Source of the DNA: Candidatus Woesearchaeota archaeon
Lineage (GTDB): Archaea > Nanobdellota > Nanobdellia > Woesearchaeales > GW2011-AR15
Assembly: GCA_014729915.1 (NCBI GenBank)
Contig: WJJD01000155.1
Span: 1-40,334 of the forward strand
Reading direction: 5' to 3'
DNA: 40,334 bases
The notes under the pieces were generated by a model. The model had not been told where the DNA came from and did not search any database. It worked only from the letters and a program-made list of their open reading frames with translations. Positions 32,150 through 40,334 of the stretch are shown here, in pieces. Every line of letters starts with the position of its first letter. Within the stretch, counting starts at the first letter, position 1. A program made the position numbers and the translations under genes.

Positions 32150-33520
32150 TTATATAGCTAAGAGATCTTTCATCCTATGAATTTCAATGAGGTTTGTTGC
32201 TGGCCTGCCCGGACTGTACAAACCTGCTGTAAAAAGAACAAGATCTGATTTACTGATCAATTTTTTTTTATATGCAAATCTTGAAGCATGAAGAATTTTA
32301 TCATTTTTTGGCATATCCTTATATACTACTGAAAATATACCAAAAAACAAATCCAGTTTTTTTTTAACATTTTCTGAAGGTGTTATTACTATAATTATTT
32401 TATCCATCCTGAACCTGGATATCATTCTTGCAGTAAATCCGGAATTGCTTAAAACAACAATTTTATCAATGGAAAGAATTTTTTCAATCTCATAAACTGA
32501 ATGACTTATAGCTTCTGTAATGCTTATTTTCTCCAAGCTTTTTATATCTGATTTTATCTCATTTTCCACTTCAAGTGAGATATTTCTCATCTCTTTTACT
32601 GCATTAACAGGATATTTTCCTATTGCTGTCTCTGCTGAAAGCATTATTGCATCAGTTCCATCTATAACCGCGTTTGCAACATCACTTGTTTCTGCTCTTG
32701 TTGGTGTCTCTGAATTAATCATAGACTGAAGCATCTGTGTTGCAGTAATTACTAATTTTCCTTTTTCATTGCATTTTTCAATTATCTTTTTTTGAATTAA
32801 AGGTATTTTCTCAGGCTTGATTTCTGTTCCGAGGTCTCCTCTTGCAATCATCACTCCATCTGATTTTGTAAGAATTTTATCAAAATTATCCAGTCCCTGT
32901 CTGTTTTCGATTTTGGCAATGACACCAATATCAGAACGCTTTAATTTTTTTTTTAATTGCTCAATATCTTTTGTCGATCTTGTAAAGGATAATGCAATAT
33001 AGTCGATTTTATGCTTTATTGCAAACTTTATCCCTTTGATATCTTTGTCATGAAGAATAGGAAGATTAAAAAAAACTCCATTTATATTTACACTTTTTGC
33101 ATTTTTTAAAACCCCGTCACATAAAAATTTGAGTCCCAATAATCTTTTTTTTTTAAAAATTATTTTTGCTTTAAGTTTTCCATCATTAAAATAAATAATG
33201 TTTCCCTTTTTTACTCTATTATAAAAATCAACATCAAAATAAATATCATTTTCTTTTGTAAAACCAATCTTAATAAGATCATCCTTTGAAACAATTTTTG
33301 TATTATTGGTATACATTCTGACTTCCGGACCCTTTGTATCTAAAATTATTGTTAGGTTTTTTATTTTACGCAAATTAGTAATTAATTTTTCATAATCTAT
33401 AAATCGTCCGTGGGAAAGATTGATACGTGCACAATCCATTCCGTTTGAAATCATCTCTTTTAAGATCTTTAAATCAGAACTGGCTGGTCCAAGAGTACAT
33501 ATTATCTTTGTTTTTTTCAT
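32150..33520 (-). CDS. pyk: pyruvate kinase
   Basis: 456 residues, near the usual length. It transfers phosphate from phosphoenolpyruvate to ADP. It starts KKTKIICTLGPASSDLKILK with ARINLSHG; the active-site stretch is GVIAKIENRQGLDNFDKILT and GVMIARGDLGTEI; TATQMLQSMI and AETSDVANAVIDGTDAIMLS follow. The C-terminal domain is present but short. Its ATG overlaps the stop of a 54-residue HTH protein (ATGA), so its translation is coupled to that gene. It indicates a lower glycolytic pathway in this organism. Confidence 0.97.
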   Translation of the reverse strand: MKKTKIICTLGPASSDLKILKEMISNGMDCARINLSHGRFIDYEKLITNLRKIKNLTIILDTKGPEVRMYTNNTKIVSKDDLIKIGFTKENDIYFDVDFYNRVKKGNIIYFNDGKLKAKIIFKKKRLLGLKFLCDGVLKNAKSVNINGVFFNLPILHDKDIKGIKFAIKHKIDYIALSFTRSTKDIEQLKKKLKRSDIGVIAKIENRQGLDNFDKILTKSDGVMIARGDLGTEIKPEKIPLIQKKIIEKCNEKGKLVITATQMLQSMINSETPTRAETSDVANAVIDGTDAIMLSAETAIGKYPVNAVKEMRNISLEVENEIKSDIKSLEKISITEAISHSVYEIEKILSIDKIVVLSNSGFTARMISRFRMDKIIIVITPSENVKKKLDLFFGIFSVVYKDMPKNDKILHASRFAYKKKLISKSDLVLFTAGLYSPGRPATNLIEIHRMKDLLAI

Positions 33521-33681
33521 CTTTGTTTTCTTATTGGTATGTCATTATCTTTAAGACAATCCATCACCCATACAACCTTAAGATCAAGCTCTCTGGCTAT
33601 TTTTTGCATACTATTTTTATTCTGATACATCTTAATTATTTTTTTTCTGATTTTTCGTTTGATATTGGCTTTGGGTCTCAT
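33517..33681 (-). CDS. 54-residue helix-turn-helix protein coupled to pyruvate kinase
   Basis: The product begins MRPKANIKRKIRKKIIKMYQ and continues with SMQKIARELDLKVVWVMDCL, a homeodomain-like HTH (Q-x-I-A-R-E-L-x-L, turn, second helix) as in resolvase/Hin-type DNA-binding domains, then a basic tail. A TATA-like stretch (33699-33710) lies about 26 bases upstream, shared with the divergent transporter gene. Its stop overlaps the pyk start by four bases. This is first in the pyk operon and may regulate it and the transporter; that is inference. Confidence 0.65.
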   Translation of the reverse strand: MRPKANIKRKIRKKIIKMYQNKNSMQKIARELDLKVVWVMDCLKDNDIPIRKQR

Positions 33682-33735
33682 ATTCAAAATAACACTAATT
33701 ATATTTATAAATTTGTCTGATTTTTATATAAATTG

Positions 33736-35322
33736 ATGTCTGAAGAAAAAAAAAAGGTAATAAAAGAGATTGACGAGTTTGAAGAAAAAGTTGAGCGTGA
33801 AGCTGAACTTAAAAAAATCCTTCAGTATGTAATCCCTGAAAAAGAATTTAAAAAAACCGCAGAATTTGTAAAAGACGGGTTTGATTATGTAATTGAAATT
33901 GAGGAGTTTTTCAGAAAAGACTTCTTTTTTGACTGGCTTCCAAAAAAAATAAAAAAATACCTTAAACTATTAATCCCATTTGTCCTTATGTTTATTGTAC
34001 TATATCTTCCATTGGACATAAACAATGAAATTAAAAAAGCTCTTGCTCTATTTGTCTGCATATCATTTTTATGGGCTCTTGAATCAATAAGTATGATTGT
34101 CACTGCTCTTTTCATTCCTGTTCTTGCTGTCGCACTTGGTTTAATTAAGGATTCCAACCCGTTCTCTTCATTTTCTAATCCGATCATTTATTTATTGCTT
34201 TCAGGACTGATTATAGGGATGGCTTTCCGAAAGCATGGAATCGACAGATATCTTGCACTTAAAGTAATGGCTTTTTCAAAAGGAAGCATAAAAAGACTTC
34301 TTTTTTTTACAATGCTTATAACCGGACTTCTTGGTATGTGGATGTCAAATACAGCAACGCTTGCGTTAATGATTCCTGTAATTCTTTCTATATCAAAAGA
34401 GATAAACCAAAGAACAGAAAAAGATTATACAGCTATGCTGCTTTTATCAGCTGGTTTTGGCGGAGCTATCCTCGGTCTTTCAACTATTCTCGGAGGTAAC
34501 CCGAATGCTATTACTGCTGCTTTTTTAAGAAATATTTCAGACTTTACTTTTTTTGACTGGACTAAGATCGGATTTCCCGTATCAATAATTCTTTTTATGC
34601 TTGCGTATTTTATCTTTATCAAGATGTATAATGTAAAAGAGGAAAAAATAGATATTTCCAACTTGATTTTGAGTGCAAAACAGCAAAAACTAAGTGTTGA
34701 TCAGGAAAAAGTCCTTTTGATTTTTCTGCCCACAATTTTTCTTTGGATTTTTGGAGGAGAACTTTCATCTTTTTTAAAACTTCCACTGGATTTTTACAGG
34801 ACCGAAGTTATTGGTCTTTCTGCATCAATTCTGCTTTTTGCATTCAAACTTTTAGAATGGGAAGATGTAAGAAAAGTTCCATGGGAAATTTTTCTCCTTG
34901 TAGGCGGAGGACTTACTCTCGGGCAGATTCTCATTGACTCAGGAACATCTCTTTATATTTCTGAGAAGCTTTTTATTTTATTTCAATACTTTCCAAAATG
35001 GACCGTAATTTTAATTATTGTTTTTTCTGCAGTCATTTTGGCTAATTTTGTCAATAATTCATCAACAGTTATTATCCTGGTTCCGATTCTAATAAATTTA
35101 TCATCAATGCTCGGGATAGAAAAACAAGTTGTTGCAATAGGTGCTGTAATGGCTACAGCAATATCTCCTCTAACTCCAATTGCTATCCCTTCTTTTTCAT
35201 TAATTTACGGAACGGGAAATGTTTCAAGAAAAGAGATGGTAAAAACAGGCTTTATTATATCTATATTTTGCGGTGTGATACTTGGCGCTATCCTGTTTTT
35301 AATAAATGAAATATTTTATTAA
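33736..35322 (+). CDS. DASS/SLC13-family anion or dicarboxylate transporter
   Basis: 528 residues with a charged 70-residue cytoplasmic start (EEFEEKVEREAELKK-like helices) then about 11-12 membrane segments. The two family repeats each end in an S/N-N-x-x-T motif: GMWMSNTATLALMIPVIL and ANFVNNSSTVIILVPILI. GGAILGLSTILGGNPNAITA and AISPLTPIAIPSFSLIYGTG are also typical of divalent anion:sodium symporters. The substrate (dicarboxylate, citrate, sulfate or phosphate) cannot be told. The ATG at 33736 is preferred over the TTG three bases before. It is divergent from the HTH-pyk operon with a shared AT-rich promoter. Confidence 0.92.
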   Translation: MSEEKKKVIKEIDEFEEKVEREAELKKILQYVIPEKEFKKTAEFVKDGFDYVIEIEEFFRKDFFFDWLPKKIKKYLKLLIPFVLMFIVLYLPLDINNEIKKALALFVCISFLWALESISMIVTALFIPVLAVALGLIKDSNPFSSFSNPIIYLLLSGLIIGMAFRKHGIDRYLALKVMAFSKGSIKRLLFFTMLITGLLGMWMSNTATLALMIPVILSISKEINQRTEKDYTAMLLLSAGFGGAILGLSTILGGNPNAITAAFLRNISDFTFFDWTKIGFPVSIILFMLAYFIFIKMYNVKEEKIDISNLILSAKQQKLSVDQEKVLLIFLPTIFLWIFGGELSSFLKLPLDFYRTEVIGLSASILLFAFKLLEWEDVRKVPWEIFLLVGGGLTLGQILIDSGTSLYISEKLFILFQYFPKWTVILIIVFSAVILANFVNNSSTVIILVPILINLSSMLGIEKQVVAIGAVMATAISPLTPIAIPSFSLIYGTGNVSRKEMVKTGFIISIFCGVILGAILFLINEIFY

Positions 35323-35334
35323 TCTAAAAAAGAT

Positions 35335-35490
35335 TTATTTTTTTTTAGATTTCTTTTTAGCTTCTTCTTTTTTCTTTGCTTCACTGTTTTTTGTTTTGCA
35401 TTTTTCACAATACAAAGAACCTGCATAACTAGGATAGAAAACTTTTTTACAGATCAAACATTTTTTTCTTACTTTATAATTTTTTGCCAT
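35335..35490 (-). CDS. 51-residue zinc-finger protein
   Basis: MAKNYKVRKKCLICKKVFYP then AGSLYCEKCKTKN: two Cys-x2-Cys knuckles 16 residues apart form one zinc-binding finger, and the tail is an almost pure Lys/Ala/Glu helix (EAKKKEEAKKKSKKK). This shape suits a small nucleic-acid- or ribosome-binding protein. It converges on the transporter gene with a 12-base gap. No clear ribosome binding site is seen. Both knuckles and the length make a chance frame unlikely. Confidence 0.7.
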   Translation of the reverse strand: MAKNYKVRKKCLICKKVFYPSYAGSLYCEKCKTKNSEAKKKEEAKKKSKKK

Positions 35491-35579
35491 TTTATTTTTC
35501 TGGAAAAATATTATAATTATAAAAGTTTTGGAAAAAAGTGTAAACTAATTATCAAATTGAACAAAAGATAATTTTTTCA

Positions 35580-35660
35580 AACTTCTGTGGGAATTTAGAA
35601 CATTCTTTTTGTGATCAGAAGTTATTTTTTTACAATCCCTTAGTTAGGGATTGTGAAAAA
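35580..35660. other. tandem inverted repeats after the protease gene
   Basis: A 15-bp hairpin (35626-35640 with 35646-35660; one G-T pair, loop TAGTT) lies two bases beyond the protease stop, downstream of it on the minus strand. Beside it, AACTTCTG (35580-35587) and CAGAAGTT (35616-35623) pair around a 28-base loop. The T-run and A-run lie on the wrong sides for a classic terminator. It may protect the end of the very long mRNA. Nothing else is seen between 35491 and 35661. Confidence 0.6.
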
Positions 35661-35661
35661 C

Positions 35662-38600
35662 TCATCCAAACGCAAATCCTTTCCCGTTTTCACAGCCATT
35701 TGTAGCATATAAATCATCATACGGTAAAGAAGAAATTGAATTTGGTTTATACGGGTTACAGTTATATTTTATTAGCCTGCAGGAGCATTCGTTTTCTTCA
35801 TAACCTTCTGCCTTATCTGGGTTGTTTATTCCTCCTAAAGGATAATCAATACAATACCTTTTTGTATCCTGGTTATATTTTTCACATTTATAAACTTTAA
35901 TTATATCCCATGCCCAATAATCAAAATTTGGTGGATTATTATCAGCATCAACATAATGATGATAAGTTGCTTTTGCGCATGTATCTGTAAGTTTTTTTAC
36001 TGCATATGTTAGATCTGCTACATCTTTAGACGCAATATATATGCTTCCTTTTTCTGATAAGCTTGGTGAAAGGCTAGTATCATAGCATCCTGTACTAGGA
36101 ATAATGTCTTCACGAATATTATTAATTGCATTATTAATTTCAGGAGTGTTTGCACAGCAAAGAGTATAATGCTTTTCAGTTTTTGAAACTTCTTTACACC
36201 TCTCTACATAATTGCCGTTTTGTGTATCAAAATTACATAAATTATTGTTGGGTGTAAAATCAGCATAATGGCATTTTTCATGGCCTGTACCAGAATTTCC
36301 CATCAAGGTAATTGGAGAGGTATCGCCATCAGTATAGCAATTTCTTTCAATTCCTGATAACTTACTCCAATCAGACCAGGCTATACTGCTCCAGTCAGAC
36401 ATCCATGCATGAATATCTGAAAAATCCCTGTTCTGCCTGTAAGTGTCATATTCCCAGATTTCACACACTCTCCATCCATCCTGGCAATTGCTTTCTGCAT
36501 TTGAATATGTAACTAAATTATTGCAGCTCACACATTTTCCATCTGATAATACTGTCCTAGGTATGCCATATTCACATCCATAATTGCATCTTAAGTGGCT
36601 CTTGCAATCAGGATCATCGCAATCAACTAAATTATCACAGTCATTATCTATTCCATCATAACAGAAATTATAAACATTCTCTATTTTAAATTGTGAACTG
36701 CACTGGTCTATGCATTTTTGCTCAGGATTAATTATTTGCGAGCAGGTATCACAGGCATTTCCATACTCATCTCCGTCACTGTTTTCCTGGTCAGGGTTAT
36801 AAATATAAGGGCAGTTATCATCAATGTTTAAAATATTGTCAGAATCTATATCCCCATCACAGGCATCTCCTTTCTGGTCATCGTCAATATCTGATTGATC
36901 ATAATTAAATATATCCTGGCAATTGTCACATGTGTCTCCAATTCCATCGTTATCTGAATCCTCCTGGTCAGGGTTAAAAACAAGCGGACAGTTATCTTCC
37001 TCATCAGGAATGCTGTCATTGTCTTTGTCAAAATCACATACATCTCCTATGCTGTCATTATCAGAATCTTGTTGATTTGGATTATAATCATATGGGCAGT
37101 TATCGCACATATCTCCTATGCCATCTCCTTCAAATACTTTGCATGCGCATAACCTTTTAACTGTTCCGGCATTATAATCACATTTTTGATATTTGGTTGA
37201 CTCAGTCCTGTAGTAGCAGGTTGACCCATCTTTTTCTGCTCCCGGAAGATGCCAGTGCCAGCTTGGATTTTCTATTATTTCAGTTGCTGATTTACAAGTG
37301 CAGTCAGGAACAAAGTGCTTTAATATTGAACATTGTTCATCATCATTCCAGAGGGCTTTTCCTTGTGCATCACCAAGACACTCTAACCCATTATTCTTTT
37401 TACAGACTTCTGTGCATGGGTCTCCCCCAAGATCACTATAAAACCAGCAATAATTATTTTTAAAATAACCTCCTTTTAAAAAACATTTTTCTTTCTGAAA
37501 CTCTAAACTAGGCAGATCAGAATCAAGTTGATAAGGGTTATATATTTCAGGGCAATTATCACAAACATCACCTATTTTATCCATGTCAAGATCTTCCTGC
37601 ATTTGCTGGCATTCATCTTGACATTTGTTAAATGCTATTACTTCAGAGACACATTGTTCATTGTTATAAGTTCCTCTAAAGCAAGTTCCAACTAAAGGCC
37701 CATTTGCCTTTTTTTGACAATTATCACATGCATCTCCAATACCATCATTATCATAATCATTAATGCCTGAAGCAAGACAAATAAAATTATTGTTTTGATA
37801 ATCTGTAAATTTACCAATTAAGCAATCAGAATCATCACAGTCTCTTTTTTCATAACAAAAATCCATGCAGCACCCAATACCTATATTATTTGACTTATTA
37901 TAACAATTTATTTCATCTTCACTGCAGGTTTTCGTGCAGGTTGGAAGTTTTTTTCCAACACCCCAGTTACAAAATTTATCATTATCCTTATCTTTGCATA
38001 ATATGTTATAAGAGCTAGATGACTCAAACGGAGTGATTATTTGGACGAGGTCTAGGTTTTCAACATTTGTCTTTAGGTTTAAATATCCATATTCCCCCCA
38101 GTATTTACCCCAACTCTTTTCTTCATCTACCATAGACATTGGACCCCAACTATTTTTAAAAATCCAGATTGTTTTTCCATCATTATTATCTATGTCATAG
38201 CCAATTAATGTCATTGAATGTAAAAATGGAATAACTGTTGCCTCTAAAGGGCCATATTTAATGATTTTTTCTTTAATAAATTCCTCTGTTAAACCACTGT
38301 ATGCAGTATGGTGTGCATAATCATCAAAAGAAATTGCGTTTATTCCATTATTAATTAACTCTGAACAAGGAACATCCTTAAAATTATTTGGACAGCCATA
38401 ATCTTTTGCAATATATGGCATAAAAGAGCCTTCAATTATGCATTTATCTGATACAAACTTTATCGAAAGCCATGTACCTCCTTCACAAGATCCAATGTCC
38501 ATTTTGTAATCATTATCATATCCGCAGGATAGTAAATATTGTTCAGAGAGATTAAGGTCAATATGCTGGTTATAAAATAGGTTAAATACAGTTTCAATAG

Positions 38601-40334
38601 AGCCAACACTCCCAAAAGCCCAGCAGCTTCCACACATACCTTGATCTTTAACATCAGTAATCCATCCATCTGATGGAATAATATAAGAACCAAAAGGATA
38701 AGTAATTACTCTTGGTGAATCATAATAATCTGAATATGACTTATTTGCGCCATGGACACTTCTCCAATCCCATTTTTCAGGAAGATTATTAACCTTGTTT
38801 GGATTTAATGGTTTGTTATATGGCCCGGACATATCAAATATTCCTCCCTGATAATATTCATAACCTTTAAGGTTTGGTAAAATCCTTACTGCTATAACCT
38901 TGTTTTTGATATCCCTAATATCCCCGTTTTGATCAAAGAATACATCTTTTCCGAGAATTATTTTGGTCTGATTTTCTACATTAATAAGATAAAAAATGTC
39001 ATCATTGTTTTTTTGAAGAAATGAGCCTCTAATACTATTATTCACTAAAAATAAATTAAAATATCTTTTTTTGTTTTCATACATTAAACTAGAAAACATA
39101 GTTTGTGCAGGGTTCCATCTTATTCCATTTTTTTGTTTATTTTTTAAGATATTGTTAAATTTTTCATTCTCATGTATTTTTTTTTTTCCCTGGATTAAAG
39201 ATGCTATTTTTTCATTTGACAATAAGTTTTTATTTGATTTATCTTCATAGGTGATTATTACTGAATCTAAAACGATTGTTGCATCTTCTATTTCAGCTCT
39301 TATTGAATCTAACACAATGGGCTTAAAAATACAGCTCTCATCACAGTATTTTTCAAATTTAATATTTACATGATTATTATTAATTAAAGGATTAGCTTCA
39401 AAAATAATATATTCTTTTACTAACCCGTCACCATTTTTTCCTCTTAATACAAGTCTAGCAAGACTTGTGTAATTATTATTTAGACTAAGGTATCCATTTA
39501 CTCTTAAAGATATAATCTTTTTATCTAAATTTCGTATAGTGTTTGTATCAATTAAATCTACAAATCTAACCTGTACGGTATTTGTGAATGTCTTTTTGTT
39601 ATTTGTAATATTCCATTTATTGTTTATTACAGAGTTATATTTTTCCTCATTTTGTTCTGATAATTGTGATGCTATACTTGCATTCAGATATTGTTTTAGT
39701 GTTTTTAGATCCTTAGAATCAAAGATACTATTATACATTTTTTCAAATTTTAAAGGAGGGTTATATTCTTTTGTTAACAATTGTTGACTACATTCACTTA
39801 ATCCACTTTTATCAATTATTATCCCATACTCATTATAATTATACAAAGTTGATCCGCACTTGTACTCATCAATTTCTATATCTTTATAGCAGTAATACTC
39901 TCTTACATATTCAGTTCCATCAATTGTTGTAATGCAGTCATTATATATCCTGCTGCTATCCACACATGTTCCATTTGTGAAGATTTCAGCATTTATTTCT
40001 TTAGAATAATCTGAATTATGGCAATTTCCAAAACTCTTTCCTTGTTCTTCTGTTATGCCTTTTGTTATTTCACAGATTGCGCAGTATCCTGTTTTTTTTT
40101 CTGCAGTGCACTCATATTCTGGGCTTATATAGCTTCCTAAGCCCTGGCCGCAGACTAAGTCTAGTTCTTTGTTAGGCTCATCTAATTCTATGTTGCACCA
40201 TGACCTCTGCTCTCCTGTCAAGTCATGGCAGCTGTCTTTTAGAACGCAGGATAAGGGAGCTTTTTCTTTATTATTGCTATTATTGTCACAAGTACAGGAA
40301 ACAGTTACTCCTTTTCTGGTTTTTACTGGAGTGC
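35662..40334 (-). CDS. giant papain-like protease with thrombospondin type 3-like repeats (5' end outside window)
   Basis: The frame is open to the right edge, giving at least 1,556 residues; the TTG at 40221 is not a necessary start. Numbering from that TTG: a Cys-rich region (1-170), a strand-rich region, a C1A papain domain (about 490-740), Asp-rich repeats (about 820-1160), and a Cys-rich end. The protease has the oxyanion Gln and nucleophile in DQGMCGSCWAFG (Cys near 531), the His in LHSMTLIGYD and the Asn in FKNSWG. Repeats such as DNDGIGDACDNC and DSDNDSIGDVCDFD are calcium-binding thrombospondin type 3-like. Many Cys mark an extracellular protein; its signal peptide must lie outside the window. 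Substrate unknown. Confidence 0.88.
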   Translation of the reverse strand, partial: TPVKTRKGVTVSCTCDNNSNNKEKAPLSCVLKDSCHDLTGEQRSWCNIELDEPNKELDLVCGQGLGSYISPEYECTAEKKTGYCAICEITKGITEEQGKSFGNCHNSDYSKEINAEIFTNGTCVDSSRIYNDCITTIDGTEYVREYYCYKDIEIDEYKCGSTLYNYNEYGIIIDKSGLSECSQQLLTKEYNPPLKFEKMYNSIFDSKDLKTLKQYLNASIASQLSEQNEEKYNSVINNKWNITNNKKTFTNTVQVRFVDLIDTNTIRNLDKKIISLRVNGYLSLNNNYTSLARLVLRGKNGDGLVKEYIIFEANPLINNNHVNIKFEKYCDESCIFKPIVLDSIRAEIEDATIVLDSVIITYEDKSNKNLLSNEKIASLIQGKKKIHENEKFNNILKNKQKNGIRWNPAQTMFSSLMYENKKRYFNLFLVNNSIRGSFLQKNNDDIFYLINVENQTKIILGKDVFFDQNGDIRDIKNKVIAVRILPNLKGYEYYQGGIFDMSGPYNKPLNPNKVNNLPEKWDWRSVHGANKSYSDYYDSPRVITYPFGSYIIPSDGWITDVKDQGMCGSCWAFGSVGSIETVFNLFYNQHIDLNLSEQYLLSCGYDNDYKMDIGSCEGGTWLSIKFVSDKCIIEGSFMPYIAKDYGCPNNFKDVPCSELINNGINAISFDDYAHHTAYSGLTEEFIKEKIIKYGPLEATVIPFLHSMTLIGYDIDNNDGKTIWIFKNSWGPMSMVDEEKSWGKYWGEYGYLNLKTNVENLDLVQIITPFESSSSYNILCKDKDNDKFCNWGVGKKLPTCTKTCSEDEINCYNKSNNIGIGCCMDFCYEKRDCDDSDCLIGKFTDYQNNNFICLASGINDYDNDGIGDACDNCQKKANGPLVGTCFRGTYNNEQCVSEVIAFNKCQDECQQMQEDLDMDKIGDVCDNCPEIYNPYQLDSDLPSLEFQKEKCFLKGGYFKNNYCWFYSDLGGDPCTEVCKKNNGLECLGDAQGKALWNDDEQCSILKHFVPDCTCKSATEIIENPSWHWHLPGAEKDGSTCYYRTESTKYQKCDYNAGTVKRLCACKVFEGDGIGDMCDNCPYDYNPNQQDSDNDSIGDVCDFDKDNDSIPDEEDNCPLVFNPDQEDSDNDGIGDTCDNCQDIFNYDQSDIDDDQKGDACDGDIDSDNILNIDDNCPYIYNPDQENSDGDEYGNACDTCSQIINPEQKCIDQCSSQFKIENVYNFCYDGIDNDCDNLVDCDDPDCKSHLRCNYGCEYGIPRTVLSDGKCVSCNNLVTYSNAESNCQDGWRVCEIWEYDTYRQNRDFSDIHAWMSDWSSIAWSDWSKLSGIERNCYTDGDTSPITLMGNSGTGHEKCHYADFTPNNNLCNFDTQNGNYVERCKEVSKTEKHYTLCCANTPEINNAINNIREDIIPSTGCYDTSLSPSLSEKGSIYIASKDVADLTYAVKKLTDTCAKATYHHYVDADNNPPNFDYWAWDIIKVYKCEKYNQDTKRYCIDYPLGGINNPDKAEGYEENECSCRLIKYNCNPYKPNSISSLPYDDLYATNGCENGKGFAFG

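Noticed and set aside
36312-37463. Plus- and minus-strand frames inside the protease repeats
   Set aside because: The long Asp/Cys repeats of the real gene create open frames in other registers.
1-40334. CRISPR array
   Set aside because: No regularly spaced direct repeats were seen; the repeated sequences are two dispersed copies and several inverted repeats.

Overview
This A+T-rich window is archaeal. It carries the topoisomerase VI A and B genes, the archaeal ribosomal block L1-L10-P1, archaeal S15 followed by a RecJ-like DHH nuclease, a class I lysyl-tRNA synthetase, Pth2, and many first genes whose TATA-like box lies about 26 bases before the start codon (leaderless), while internal operon genes have GGTGA or GGAGG ribosome binding sites. 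Very short spacers, overlapping genes, pilin-like anchored surface proteins and Cys-rich surface modules suggest a small-genome DPANN archaeon, perhaps of the Woesearchaeota/Pacearchaeota type. The lineage is an inference; no rRNA is present.

Layout. (1) 1-5.2 kb: an anchored N-formylglutamate-amidohydrolase-like protein, a 40-residue Cys protein, a tRNA-Arg(UCU) gene interrupted in both the D-loop and the T-loop, a VapBC-type toxin-antitoxin pair, a 111-bp palindromic element, and a radical SAM/SPASM protein coupled to an unknown 194-residue partner. (2) 5.2-12.3 kb: an accessory island with a decayed DDE transposase, a small ribbon-helix-helix protein plus a 678-residue unknown, a double Lrp/AsnC regulator, a 407-residue unknown, and a scrapyard of broken genes (two in-frame stops, a fragment related to the 194-residue protein, a decayed PIN toxin). 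(3) 12.3-19.4 kb: core genes top6A/top6B, uppP, rpl1/rpl10/rpl12 and a coiled-coil protein, with two related dispersed repeats. (4) 19.4-25.8 kb: a five-gene minus-strand operon in which every product starts with a short basic stretch and one hydrophobic helix like archaeal type IV pilins; one carries a von Willebrand A domain and another many CDPDC-type Cys repeats. (5) 25.9-35.5 kb: core and metabolic genes, namely LysRS with an extra tRNA-binding domain, a winged-helix protein, RecJ-like nuclease, S15, Zn-ribbon protein, tRNA-Arg(GCG), Pth2, a membrane protein, pyruvate kinase coupled to a tiny HTH protein, a DASS transporter and a small zinc finger. (6) 35.6 kb to the right edge: a giant secreted-type papain-like protease with thrombospondin type 3-like calcium repeats, cut by the window edge.

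Two themes stand out. One is RNA biology: a tRNA with two non-canonical insertions. The other is a cell-surface programme: the pilin-like operon, the anchored amidohydrolase that shares a Cys module of identical spacing with an operon member 24 kb away, and the large protease. Functions assigned to unknown genes are stated as inference.
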